From: Nectonema munidae
Lineage: Eukaryota > Nematomorpha > Nectonematoida > Nectonematidae
Length of the DNA: 64,000 bases
Direction: 5' to 3'
NCBI GenBank assembly: GCA_030549495.1
Contig: JAUIRK010000231.1
Span: 1 to 64,000 of the forward strand
Shown here piece after piece: positions 45,923 through 57,095 of this stretch. Position 1 is the stretch's first letter; each line of letters opens with the position of its first letter. The translations under genes were made by a program, and so were the position numbers. The notes under the pieces were generated by a model, which saw only the letters and a list, made by a program, of their open reading frames with translations, had not been told where the DNA came from and did no database searches.

Positions 45923-46625
45923 TTGTATTCGATCATGATCACTAACCGTACACTGTCTGACTGTGTGTTTTGGATATTGAAGTCTCAATATTTCCACTTT
46001 GTGTGTTCAAATCCAGCGATTTTTCATACAGTGACTGTTAGTGGTGATGATGATCGAACACAAGCGAACTCACAATTTCCAGTTATAACAAAACTTGTAT
46101 ACCAAATTACAGCTCAGTCGGTTGAGTATTCTTGGTACGAGCCTTTCTAACGATGAACAAGCCTTTAGTCCCTTAAAAGTTAGTTAGGATTAGTTAGTAA
46201 GTTAGCTAGGTAGTTTGGATATCAATAAACATAAATATATAAAATACTATGCTAGAGATTCTTACTTATAAAAATTCATAAAATCCTATTCTAAAGTTCA
46301 TTACTAAATCACAGATTCATTTTTTGGAAAAATTCGTTTTTGGAAGTTTGGTTTTTCGGAACTTTTGAACAGGCACCACTCTGGGGGCAGAATATTCGAG
46401 TTTTCTAGTTGAATGCGCTTTTTCTGCCTAACAAGTTGATTCTTGTCAAAGATTAGCGATGACACCTTATAGAGAATTTCATTTGAGTTTACTATAATTT
46501 GAAAATATGTTGACCAAAAGTATTACATTTGATGGATTTGTTTAAAAAAAGGGTGTTGAACCCTAAAAATTTCAATAACTAATGCTATAAAATGCAACCA
46601 ATTTTTCAACAATAAGCTTGCAAAA
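45923..46625. other. No gene seen
   Basis: Plain sequence; one GTTAG(T)-rich run at 46,180-46,215. A 75-codon frame at 45,923-46,150 has no recognisable content. Confidence 0.5.
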
Positions 46626-46670
46626 AGGGTTAGGGTTAGGGAACTGATTTCAAATATTCCCTAACCCTAA
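46626..46670. repeat. Hairpin with TTAGGG repeats
   Basis: GGGTTAGGGTTAGGGAA and, about 15 bases later, TTCCCTAACCCTAAA form an inverted repeat. Two to three TTAGGG units in a palindrome are not a telomere; they more likely mark a small foldback or a transposon remnant. Confidence 0.7.
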
Positions 46671-47619
46671 ATTTGTTTTTATGTTCACACAAACACATCC
46701 ATATTTCTCAAACTCGGTAGCAAATCAGTCATGTCATATCATAACACATTTGTCGTGTACCTTCTAGTGGATAAAAATTATTCATCACATAGTTTGTTTA
46801 CAGAATTTATTAATAACAAAAGAAAACAAAAATTACGCTTTAGATTTCTAGTCAGTCTCATAACACATTTAGCGTAACTTCGGGTAGATAAGTTATTCCA
46901 GTAAAATCTAAAATTTCTTTGACAAAAAAAGGTTTTCATTAAAAAGACGTATCCAATTGTATGTATATTTTCCTTAAAATGTGACTTTGTCTAAATGTCC
47001 CCTATGCCAAATGTTCGATATCATAAATTGGGGCCACAAACACATTATATTTTGCATAAAATAATCTTTAATGTTTTTAGGGAAGCTTTAAAAAATTTGT
47101 TAACTCTGCTATATTTATGAATTAAAGATGAAAAATTTACTTAAGTGTAATTGTTTAGCAAATTATTACATTTTAAAATAATATTTGAAGTCTGTGAATT
47201 TATATAATTAAAAGTGCGAAAAATTTTTAACGGATTGTAACTAGATGATATTGAGAATATTATATAAATTTAAAAAGGAGATTACGCAACTAGATAGCAA
47301 CAATTTCAAAAATAATTCTGAAAAGCCGATTTAGTGATTTGAGTCGGGGATTTTGAGAAAACAAAAGTCGCAATCTACTTTTAGAAGAAATTACAAGCCT
47401 GCGTAAGACATTAGAATATGTTCTAACGTGTGCTTGTGGTTGGAGTATTATAAGTCCTTCAAGTGTGAGTCGGATGTTTAACCTTTCTACTCCGTTGTCA
47501 TGCTGAAACGTAATAAAATTAATGTTCTCTTTGCTGAATGATCAATCGTTCAAATTGTTGTGAGCTATTGTTAAATTGATGCAATCTGTCTTCGTTTTGC
47601 CAAGTTTTTCTGCTTGTTG
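46671..47619. other. No gene seen
   Basis: AT-rich with imperfect duplication of CATAACACATTT(G/A)(T/G)CGT at about 46,739 and 46,859. No frame of interest. Confidence 0.5.
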
Positions 47620-47768
47620 AAAAGGCGCTTGAACTTCATCAAAACAGAGCTCAAATGTAGACTTAGGACAACGAACCCTAACCAGAACTCATGCTTGTCG
47701 GCTACAGTTAAGGACCTTGATCCAAATGAAAGTGTTAGGCTCGCTATGGCATGCAACAGGCGGGCATA
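47620..47768 (+). pseudogene. Possible hAT transposase C-terminal scrap
   Basis: A 49-codon + frame reads NFIKTELKCRLRTTN and continues to ACNRRA before a stop. The (N/T)xIKT(K/E)LR.RL spacing resembles the segment after the CERSFS motif in hAT dimerisation domains, but the CERSFS block itself is not visible. Could be coincidence. Confidence 0.25.
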
Positions 47769-48273
47769 GGCATATTTGTCTGTGAAAGAAAATAACTTGC
47801 ACTTTTCTATCTGTAAATATGCAGACGTTAGGAAAAATGAATTGCACTTTCAAAAGTATTTATATTTCTATTCTTTTAATACGTTTGCAATATGAATGAT
47901 GTATTTAAAATATTATACGTGGCTGCTACTAAAAATTTAAACTGGCTAAATTACAAAAATTTTGCAACCCCCGCATTTTTAGTACAGAATAAGAAATCCA
48001 CCTGACCAATTCATTTCATCTGAACCAGCCTCCTAAATGTAAGAGGTTGAGAAGCATCTTTTAGCTCCGGTCTTTCTTTGTAATAAATGGATCGACTGAC
48101 TGTACCTTTCAAAAAGTGAATCTTTATTTTGGTTCACACCCTGACCATTAACGTTTAATTTTAATAATAATTTGAAAATACTTTTGAAATGCTTCATATA
48201 TAAAAAGTAAAAATAGCGTATTCCTTTTTCAAAACGTTGATTGTGCACCTGATTTCAACTTCTGCCTTTTAGA

Positions 48274-48829
48274 ATGGCATGGAGACACAATGAAATTTTA
48301 GAGAGAGTCTCTCAAAAACGACAAATAAGGCTTCAATTTTCTCCTTACTTTGAAATTGTTTCTCATCTTTTTTTTTGTAAAAATTTGTATCAAACATTTA
48401 TCTTTTTAGACAAGTTCCTTAATATATTACAAAAGCAAAAAGGTCTACAAGCCAAAGATTCCTCTATTTTACTTTCCATATGGTAATCCGATGAAATGTT
48501 GTAATGATGTTCAAATATTCCTAGATGTCAAATCAATATTCAATACTTCTTCCACATCCTTTATCTCTTTCCAAAGATTTATTGACGTAGTTCGGGTAAA
48601 CATTTTACCATTCGTACACCCAATTTTACTTGGATACTTTATAATTTTAGTTTCTAAGACTTGTCACATTGAAAACTTTGCTTACCCTTCGTATATAGTC
48701 CCAAAATATATCTTAAAAATCCAACCGATAATTGGGAAAGCGAACTTTAGAAATGACTTTATGAAAGCTGCCATTCGCAAGGATCAAAAGCTGTTGGTCT
48801 TCAATTTTACCATACAAGTATACCCTTAA
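48274..48829 (+). other. Two adjacent unassigned open frames (70 and 112 codons)
   Basis: 48,274-48,486 and 48,491-48,829 on the + strand are separated by four bases and are less repetitive than most frames here. The second contains FAYPSYIVPKYILKIQPIIG and IRKDQKLLVFNF. I recognise no family, and composition alone could produce frames of this size. Not promoted to genes. Confidence 0.25.
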
Positions 48830-49665
48830 ATGTAGTAGACGGGTGTACTGCTTAAAAAGCATCAAAGAAGGTTTGTGCATAGGGGTTGCAGACTAGCGAC
48901 AACAATTTTATCGCTTTCTATTACCCGTAAATTCACTCTAAATTTCTATTTAAATAAGTTTAAAAAAGGCATGTATACAGAAACTTCAAATGATATTAGA
49001 ATTACTTTAATTCTTCATTTTTATTAAAAAATTATATAGAATAAAAGGCATAACCTTTCAGAAACATGAAATAAGTTTTACTTTTATCAAATAAAACATC
49101 GTATTGGATCTCCTGAAACTATGAATGCGTTTAGTTTGCTTATTATGCTTATTTGAAGAGTGATATTTCAGGAAAAAATGATGTATTAATGCGGTTTTAT
49201 TTTTTAGTTTTTCATGTAATAAAAATTCGTTTTCTACATTTAAGATAAAAATTAACTAGAGATTCGGAAATTATTGTTCCCAATTTATTCATTTGTTGAT
49301 AAATACTTTCTCTAAAATCTTCGTGATTATCCAATTGATTTACGTAAGATTGTACAAAATTGGTTGAACCCCCTCAAATTTCTGACTGTTCCTAAAATCA
49401 CTAGCTACATCTTTGATACTATTTTCATCGTAGTTGAATGACCTTCTCGTATCAAAACTGTTAATCAAAATCAAAAATTTTCAGCAAAATATGGACATTA
49501 TCTTTAGTTAACCTTATAAAATAGTGTCTATATTAAATATTCCCTTGAAAATTTTTAACTATATATAGTTTTGAGCGCATAACACTTATATCGATAGCTT
49601 GGCAAAGCTTTGAAGGCATTTTATATGCTGAAGAAGCTAGAGCCAACTATCAAAGATCTGGCAAT
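48830..49665. other. No gene seen
   Basis: AT-rich sequence with no structure I can identify. Short segments at 49,300-49,420 (CTAGCTACATCTTTGA) resemble, inverted, the stretch at 29,735-29,790 (AGATGCAGCTAGCGATTTTA), suggesting another dispersed repeat. Confidence 0.4.
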
Positions 49666-50197
49666 ACCTCCGGGGAGACAACTTGCCAGACCTTATTATA
49701 TATTTAACGATATATTTAAAAAGAATAAATATTTTTTGATTTGAACATTTTTAGATTCTTTGATTATTTGACAAATATAATATTTAAAATCGTGCAAATT
49801 GCAAAGTATAGGTAATAACTTTTGTAACATCGTATGAGGTAGCAAAATATGAACAGAAAATTTCATATTTTTAGATTTTTTAAAGAATATAAAAAATATA
49901 TTATTATATTTATTATAAGAATATTAATAAATAATTCTAAATTTATTAGAAAAACATTATACTGACCTATACTACTGACCCATAAAAAGTAAAAAATATA
50001 TATTAATTTTCGACAGTTTTCTTTAACTATGAAATTTTAAAATGTGAAAAATCATATTTTACCTTTGTGAATATAAAATATTCAAAAAATATTTTATAAA
50101 TTAATAACGTTAATTATTATTGGTATTTTTTGAAACTAGATAAAACTTGACGGACCTCACATAAAAGCAGATTTTGGAAAAATGAAAATATATTTAT

Positions 50198-50518
50198 TTG
50201 TATAACCTAGTCTATGTTAACCACAAAGAGTATACCTTTCCAATGACACCATTTTCATTTAATTTTTTTTTTAAAAAAGACACATTATGCTTAAACAAAA
50301 AGGTGGTCCGTAATTTTTTCAAAAATTTAGACAAAATTTTTCGAAGTAATGTCCATTTATTAAATTTTTTTAAAACTTTTACAAAAATAAATTATTCTAG
50401 AGTATGTAGCAAACGATAAGCTTTCTAATGATATATATATCATGAAAAAGAAATATTGAAAAACAGTTTAATTCTTTCTTCAAATCAAACAAGTAAAAAT
50501 TTGCAAAAAGTAGTATTG
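50198..50518. other. AT-rich, no recognisable gene
   Basis: A 73-codon frame (50,198-50,419, +) is Phe/Lys/Asn rich with no domain that I can identify. Confidence 0.4.

Positions 50519-50551
<33 letters not shown>
50519..50551 (+). repeat. (ATT)n microsatellite
   Basis: About ten uninterrupted ATT triplets directly before the minisatellite. Confidence 0.95.
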
Positions 50552-50555
<4 letters not shown>

Positions 50556-50599
50556 CTAGACGGTCCTGTGTTTGTCTCTCGCTTCGCTCGAGACGTAGG

Positions 50600-51095
50600 A
50601 TTCTAAATCTCAAAAAGCTAGGACGCCACATTCTAGCACGTGTGACAGATCATTGCTACTGTGATTCTAGGACGTGTGACAGATCATTGCTACTGTGATT
50701 CTAGGACGTGTGACAGATCATTGGTACCGCGTGATCCTAAGTCCTGTGAAAGATCATTAGTACCGCGTGATCCTAGGTCCTGTGAAAGATCATTGGTACC
50801 GCGTGATCCTAGGTCCTGTGATTCATAGGTCCAGTTAAAGATCATTGGTACCGCGTGATTCTAGGTCCAGTTAAAGATCATTGGTACCGCGTGATGCTAG
50901 GTCCTGTGAAAGAATATTGGTACACCCGTGATTCTAGGTCCTGTGAAAGATCATTGGTACCCCCTTGATTCTAGGTTCCCTTAAATATCATTGGTACCGT
51001 GGTTTTTAGGTATACTCAAAAGTCATTGGTACCGGATTATAGATACTATCAATGTACTCGTAAGGATCATTGGTACACCCGTAAAGTCATTGGGT
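50600..51095 (+). repeat. 34-37 bp minisatellite with internal hairpins
   Basis: The landmark GATCATTG recurs at 50,648, 50,682, 50,716, 50,752 (as GATCATTAG) and 50,789, and on to about 51,090 with growing divergence: about thirteen units. Typical unit parts are GTGATCCTAGGTCCTGTGAA and AGATCATTGGTACCGC. Within a unit, GATCA and TGATC flank the palindrome GGTACC and can pair as a hairpin; CCTAGG is a second palindrome. Units are GC-richer than the flanks. Confidence 0.9.
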
Positions 51096-51099
51096 GGAA

Positions 51100-51889
51100 T
51101 TAGATTATCATTAAAAATAAATTAAAAAAGAATATTAAAAAGTATATTATAATAATAATAATTACTATATAAATCTGAAAGCTTAATTTTTAAAATAAGA
51201 ATAGCACGAAATCATAAAAATAAAAAGAGACAATATAAATAAGTATATGATTATAATTATTTTTTACTATATAAAACGAAAAACTAAAAAGGTAAAAGTT
51301 ATTTATTTAAAAAAAAGATAATTATAAAATAGCAAATTAGATTATCTTAAAAATAAATTAAAGACATAAATAAATAATATGTAACATATAAATCTAAAAA
51401 ATATAAATAAGAAATCTATTTATTTAAATAAACATGATTCGTACTAAATCTATTGAAAATCTAATACTTAAAAATAAAATTTAAATAAGTTTAGAAAATA
51501 AAATATAAATAAATAATAAAAAAGAAAATTATTGAAAAAAAATATAAACTAAATAATTCAGATTTAATGAAATCTATAAATTAGTTATTTAAAAATATCA
51601 TATAGTATAATATAATTAAATACAAATATAGTTAAAAAATTTATGTTGTTTTATTAAAAATATAGATTTGATAGTAAAATTATTATCTTTTGTTCCTCTT
51701 TTTTGTATATTGAGTATTTTTTTATAAATATTTTTTTGATTGTTAAATAAGTACTATATGTATATCAAATATACAATATTATGAATTTTTTTGAATAAAT
51801 TATGATAAATAAAGTTAATATTGTTATTTAGAGATAGGGTTCTAAAAATATATAATTTTGTGAATATATGTAAGTCATAATTTCGAGGT
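51100..51889. other. Extremely AT-rich DNA, no gene
   Basis: Long A/T runs with recurrent AAATAAATTAAA-type words; AAATTAGATTATC(A/T)TAAAAATAAA occurs in part at 51,105 and 51,335, suggesting a decayed duplication of about 230 bp. Confidence 0.5.
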
Positions 51890-52840
51890 GTTTAGGGCCG
51901 AAAACGAAAATAAAAAAAAAAAAATTTTAAAACTATTCGATTAGTTTGATGCTTTAATATTAATTTATTTGAAATATCGATTATTTTTTAATTTTTTTGG
52001 GTAAAGTTGATTTTTTTTTTCAGTTAAGGTAAAAATATAAAAATTAATTTAAAATATTTTTACTTTTCGAATAGTAAAAATTTGTTAAAAGAGATATTAA
52101 AATTAAAAATTGGATGAGTTTGAAATTTTTCAAAAATTTTGTATGGGTCACCCTTACAATTTTTAAAAAAATAAAAAAATTATTTTCAATTTTTTCACCG
52201 TAGTATGTTAAATAATAGGTTTATTTTATGATTGAAAAAATGTAAAAAATATTTCATTCTTTATTTTACGAAAATATAGTGAAACATAGAAATGTGCATA
52301 TTGTTCAAGGGCTATAAAAAAATTTTGAATGTATAAAACAAAAATAATTAAAAATGTAGGTAAAGGATGCTCTTTAAGATGGATTTTAAATGTTTTTTAA
52401 AAATTTTCGATAAAATTTTCTTTAAAAGTAAAATTTGAAATATCGAAGTTTTTTTAAAAATTGTTAAAATAAAAAATATATAAAAATAAATATTTTTCAA
52501 AATTTTAAAATTAAAATAAAATTTAAGAATTTTAAATAAGATGATTAAATATTAGAAAAAATAATTTATTTTTGATTAAAATTTTTGATAAAATGTCAAC
52601 TTTTTGAAAATTAAACTTTTTTATAAAAATGTAATTTTTTTTTCGAAATTTTTTTACAAATATTTATTTATAAAAGTACTTTAACTCACTTGAAATTTTT
52701 TTAAAATTTTTGAAACATCTCGCGGGAATTGAAAAATGAGAAAATTTAGAGTTCAGATGCGGGTCAATGAACTCGTTCTCAGGTCATTTACCAAGACCAC
52801 GTGATAGCGCTCAGAAATGAGGTAGATGAACATTTTATAG
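51890..52840 (+). repeat. Long AT-rich dispersed repeat, copy 2
   Basis: Collinear partner of 19,790-20,510, including GGGCTATAAAAAAATTTTGA, the AAAATATATAAAAATAAATA stretch and the GCGGGTCAATGAACTCG tail. Confidence 0.75.
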
Positions 52841-53652
52841 CTTGGAAAAAACTTTTTTATTGTAAAAGTTATTTGACTTTGAATGCTTAAAGTAAAAAGA
52901 AAATCGGTTCGGTGAAATATATAAATATATATATATATATGATTCGGTTGAAATTATTATATTATAGAAGATTACATAAACATTTCAACCAATCATATAG
53001 TTTTTATGAAATAAAACTGCAATTTCAAAGTTAAATTTTTTGAACTTTTAGGTAGAATTTTTGAAATGTGGCTTTCAATATGTATGTAAAATATTTTTTG
53101 AAAATTTTTATTTTAAGTATATTTTTTAAGCATTTTACGATTTACACATTTAAATATATAATAAGGCTGGCAAGTTTTGCGAGTTGTCTCCCCGGAGGTC
53201 TAATAATATAATAATATAAATAAATGATAATAGTAAATTTTTACGATAATTATTTTGTTTTTCTAATTTATTCAATCAAACAGGATAAGTATAAAGTGTA
53301 AAAAATATATAGTTTCAAGAAAGTCCTCAAATAATTTTGATGATGATTTGAGTTAAATAAAAAAAGCACATCAAATGCATAAATATAATTGAAAGATTGT
53401 TAATTCTTAGAAAATGAGTTTTATAAATTGAAAAGTTGGCCTCTGTGATGCCCATACACTTTTGAAAACCAGAATCGCCACTGCTCAGGAAGTATTTTAT
53501 ATTCTGAAATACAATAAGTCATAATATTCTCAAAATGAGAAACAAAAAAATTTTAAATATATATTTATATTCTAAAATTACTCAATCTTACCAAATAATT
53601 TTACAATGCTTAATTGGATATTTAAGAATTTAATTCACATTTCACAATTTGA

Positions 53653-55602
53653 ATGTCTGAAAATAGAAAACTTCGTCAATATTCTTCAGAATATTTAAAG
53701 TTTGGTTTCATTCAATGTCCCAGTAATGATAAGTTCTATGATTAATTTGTGGTAAAACATTTTCTAATGAAGCGATAAAGCCTTCCCGATTAAGTAACCA
53801 TTTGGAAAAAATTCATCCTGACAAAGTTAATAAAGATGAACTCTATTTCAAAAACTTGAAAGAAAAAGATAAAAAACAATGCTTGAATTTTAATAATTTT
53901 AAAAATTCAAGTAATCTTGAAAATGGACTTTTGACAGCATACAAAATTTTTATACTTATTGCAAAAACAGGCAAACCCCATAATATTGGGGAAAATTTGA
54001 TACTACCTTGTATCAAAGAATTTGTTGGCACAATGATTTGTTCAGGTGATAATAATTTACTTTCATTTGTTCCTTTGAGTAACAACACAGTATTAGCAAG
54101 AATTAATGAAATGTCAAAAAATGTAGAAACTACATTATGTGACCACTTAAAGTTTAAAGAATTTGTTTTACAGGTAGATAAATCTACAATGATCAGCAAT
54201 CAGTCGATTTTGCTTGCATATGTGAGATTCATCGATGACAATTCAGAATTTACAGAGGAATTTTTATTTGCGAACTTTTTGGTTAGTGACACGAAGGGTT
54301 CAACAATTTTGAAAGTCATAGAAAACTTTTTTATTAAAAAAGGCATTCCATTGAAAAATATTTTAGCGTGTGCAACAGACGGCGCGCAGTCAATGGTTGG
54401 CCGATATAAAGGTTTTTTAGCTCATTTAAAAAGAATTTGTCCAGAAATTTTAACAATTCACTGTGTGATTCAAAGACAACATCTTGTTGGCAAAATGATG
54501 TCACCAAGCCTTTTTGAATCCTTACAAATTGTTATAAAAGCAGTTAATAAAATAAAGACAAGCTCACTTAAGGATAGGGTTTTTCAAAATCTTTATAGGA
54601 ATAATGAAGAAGAGTTTAACTCTCTTTTAATGCACACAGAAGTAAGATGGTTCTCAAAAGGAAATTGTCTCCAAAGATTTTTTGAACTTTATGAGAGCAT
54701 TCTTGATTTTTTTAAAGATGAGGATAAGGAAACATATGACAACATAAGTTTAATTAAAAACGATATTGCTTATCTGGCCGATATTTTTGGAAAATTGAAT
54801 GACGTTAATCTCAAACTTCAAGGAAAATCTTCAAATCTAATAAAGGCTAAAGGAACTATTGGTGGGTTCATCAGCAAATTAGAGATATTTGCTTCAAGTT
54901 TATGTCGTCGTGATTTTCATCAGTTTCCTAATCTTAATTCTATTTCCAAAGAAGGAATGGAAATTGATAATGATGCTGTAAAAGTGTACTTGGATCACAT
55001 AAATTTATTAAAATCCGAAATGGAACAAAGATTTAAAGACTTAATTGTTATTCAAGTTCCTGAGTGGTGTTTTGATCCTTTCAAGTGTGATGTCGAACTA
55101 ATTAATTACAAAATTCAAGAAGAAATGATTGACTTGCAAAATGACATTGAAGCAAAAGCTTTGTTCACTCTGTCAACATATGAAAAATTCTGGATAGAGA
55201 GGCAATTTTTATACCCAAACCTTTGGCAAGAAATCAAAATTTTATTTTCTGGCTTTCCTTCCACATATTTGGTAGAAACAGGTTTCAGTGCTGCGGTATA
55301 TTTGAAAAGTAAACAAAGAAATAAGCTGAAAATAGATGAAACAGGCGACTTAAGACTTAAACTTACAAATATACAGCCTAATTTCAGTGAAATAATGAAA
55401 AATCACCAGCCGCAAGGAAGCCATTGAATTTTCAAAGAAATTCATTGTTTATATTTTTTAAATTTATTTCATATAAAAAGTTTTTAACCTGGTTTTTGTT
55501 TACTTTTTTTTATACAAAATAGTATTTTATTTTTCCACTTTTTGAAGTGTTAGGAATAGGTGGCGGTGGAAAAAAACTCAAAAAAATGGTTGGGAACAAC
55601 TG
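53653..55602 (+). mobile_element. hAT element of ZBED5/FAM200 type, left end missing
   Basis: A transposase reading frame followed, at 55,588-55,602, by GGTTGGGAACAACTG, whose reverse complement CAGTTGTTCCCAACC is a typical hAT terminus. No partner end is visible between 53,400 and 53,650. The gene is almost complete apart from the broken BED finger, so this copy is younger than the scrap at 24,308-24,812, which belongs to the same broad lineage but is not a copy of it. Confidence 0.75.
53742..55427 (+). CDS. ZBED5/FAM200-like hAT transposase (BED finger disrupted)
   Basis: Open from 53,742 to a stop at 55,425. The first codons complete a BED zinc finger: ICGKTFSNEAIKPSRLSNHL then EKIHPDK, carrying one Cys and both His. 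The first Cys and the preceding RQYSSEYLKFGFIQCPSNDK segment (from ATG 53,653) lie in another frame and end in a stop, so a frameshift cuts the finger and no in-frame ATG precedes it. The catalytic core follows: Asp in FVLQVDKSTMISNQSILLAY (codon 54,177), CATDGAQSMVGRYKGFLAHL, then THC..QRQ..VGK at about 54,460, HTEVRWFSKGNCLQRFFELY, and the C-terminal dimerisation segment PSTYLVETGFSAA with RNKLKI..TGDLRLKLTNI. This is the family from which vertebrate ZBED5 and FAM200 were domesticated. The long open frame could mean recent activity or retention, but the terminal repeat and lost finger argue for a decaying transposon. Confidence 0.85.
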   Translation, partial: LICGKTFSNEAIKPSRLSNHLEKIHPDKVNKDELYFKNLKEKDKKQCLNFNNFKNSSNLENGLLTAYKIFILIAKTGKPHNIGENLILPCIKEFVGTMICSGDNNLLSFVPLSNNTVLARINEMSKNVETTLCDHLKFKEFVLQVDKSTMISNQSILLAYVRFIDDNSEFTEEFLFANFLVSDTKGSTILKVIENFFIKKGIPLKNILACATDGAQSMVGRYKGFLAHLKRICPEILTIHCVIQRQHLVGKMMSPSLFESLQIVIKAVNKIKTSSLKDRVFQNLYRNNEEEFNSLLMHTEVRWFSKGNCLQRFFELYESILDFFKDEDKETYDNISLIKNDIAYLADIFGKLNDVNLKLQGKSSNLIKAKGTIGGFISKLEIFASSLCRRDFHQFPNLNSISKEGMEIDNDAVKVYLDHINLLKSEMEQRFKDLIVIQVPEWCFDPFKCDVELINYKIQEEMIDLQNDIEAKALFTLSTYEKFWIERQFLYPNLWQEIKILFSGFPSTYLVETGFSAAVYLKSKQRNKLKIDETGDLRLKLTNIQPNFSEIMKNHQPQGSH

Positions 55603-55619
55603 GTATACATTATGAACAA

Positions 55620-56070
55620 ACTTAAAATTTTGACGAATAATCCAAAAGTTATAAGCAATATAAAAACGAAGATTAATTTATAAAAAAACGGAAAACTAAA
55701 ACTATTTTATAAAAATCTACAAATAAATTTAGGTTCTGATAGTAGAGTGGTTTTATAATTGTCTTGGAAATTGTTACAAATTAAAGGTGAAAATTTGTAT
55801 CGCTCATCTACTAATTAATGGTAATGAAGCCCATAGAATATAAAAACAATAAAATGGTATTTCTCAAGTACTTATTATATAAGTAATGTATTCTGATAGC
55901 CCATAAAAAATGCTTTAATTTGGTATATCGCATGATGCATTCTGTTGAGAAATGTGAAAGTTATAAGCGTTTTAATATTTGACTAAAATTTAAGCTAGGA
56001 ACACTACAAATAAAATCATTAATGTGATTTATTCTTCGAACACTGTCGGTATAAATATAACTCCTCATTC
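55620..56070 (+). repeat. Dispersed repeat, paralogous to 20,515-21,300
   Basis: Same order of landmarks as the first copy: AAACTAAAACTATTTTATAA, TTCTGATAGTAGAGTGGTTT, TTTGGTATATCGCATGA, AAGCTAGGAACACTACAAAT, ACTGTCGGTATAAATATAAC. Confidence 0.8.
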
Positions 56071-56089
56071 CAAGTTTATAAAGACACTT

Positions 56090-56475
56090 TCATATTTAAT
56101 GGGTGAGTTACGGTTTTTTCATTTTTTAAGATTGCTTTTATTAAACCTATTAACCCCTTATAATTTTTAAGCGATTATCTTCTGAACTCACAAAAAAATG
56201 AAGAAATCCAATAAATTCTTATAATTTTATCTAGTATAACTTTCTGCACCCTCAAAAATGAAACATTCAATAACTTTTCATAATTTGATCCACTAAAGTC
56301 AATTACATATTACAACCATTTTATATAAATTTCCAAACTCACAAAAAAATGGAGAACCAATAATTTTTATAATTTAATCTAGTATAATCTTTCTAACCCT
56401 CAAAAGGATAAAGACATCCACTACCCTATCATAATTTTATTCACTACAATTAATTACATATTACTACCATTTGCG
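56090..56475 (+). repeat. Degenerate direct duplication, about 170 bp
   Basis: CAATTACATATTACAACCATTT at about 56,298 (first 20 bases) recurs as TTAATTACATATTACTACCA at about 56,450; AATTTAATCTAGTATAA and TCTAGTATAACTTTCTGCA segments, and CCCTCAAAA, also repeat in order. Confidence 0.6.
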
Positions 56476-56479
56476 ATAA

Positions 56480-56770
56480 AATTTGCTCCATGTATGATTT
56501 GATATAAAAACAAAGGGGAGACAACGGTGTAAAGATCATTGTGATTTAAGTATATAGCTAGACTTTCCGGTGTCTTAAATTTGATACTGTTTGTTTGCTC
56601 CGTGCTTGATTTGAAATAATAAAAATGGGGAGACAAGGGGGTTAAAGTCACTGCGTTTTGGAATATGCCTTCAATTATCTAGATTTTGCTGTGCTTTTAA
56701 TTTTATACTTTCCATAATTGCTCCTTCTTTGATTTGAAGTAATAAAAATGGAAGCCAACTTGGTAATTAT
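56480..56770 (+). repeat. Three-unit tandem repeat, about 112-125 bp
   Basis: Units begin TTGCTCC(A/G)TG.(A/T)TGATTTGA at about 56,482, 56,595 and 56,720. The first two continue with GGGGAGACAA; the third has GGAAGCCAACTTGG at that place. The GGGGAGACAA word also occurs at the ends of the 49,666-53,199 element and in the CTGTATACTACGATGG repeats. Confidence 0.75.
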
Positions 56771-57095
56771 TATGTTTTTGAGAAAGGATATAGAGAGGCA
56801 ATTTTTAATGATCTCTATTTTACATCGCAAATGATTTCATAAGAAAAACTACTTTTAAACTGAGATTGTTTAACAAATATTCGGTTAAAATACGATCATC
56901 AAGAATTTCAAATTCATTTTTAACTTCGGGATATTTGAGATACAGTTACAAAGTGAATAAACATAAAGCTATCTTAAATTATGGGTCATTCACAATTGAC
57001 GTCAACACAGACTGGGAGGGATTGGGGAGGCTTCAAGTTGACAAAAGGTGGGCGGGGGGGAGGGGGTGTTTGGAAAAGTTGACATCAACATTATA

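Larger units (their letters stand above)
49666..53199. mobile_element. 3.5-kb region bounded by inverted repeats (ACCTCCGGGGAGACAACT)
   Basis: ACCTCCGGGGAGACAACT at 49,666 is followed by TGCCAGACCTTATTATATAT; the reverse complement of the right end (53,199 leftwards) reads ACCTCCGGGGAGACAACT, then an 11-bp extra piece, then TTGCCAGCCTTATTATATAT. That makes inverted ends of roughly 45 bp. No coding gene lies inside. The contents are a repeat module shared with 19,081-19,330, an ATT microsatellite, a GATCATTGGTACC minisatellite, and a long repeat shared with 19,790-20,510. No clear target duplication. It may be a large non-autonomous element or two copies in opposite orientation enclosing other DNA. 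Confidence 0.65.

Noticed and set aside
46626-46670. Interstitial telomere
   Set aside because: Only two or three TTAGGG units, arranged as a hairpin and not as a one-direction tract.
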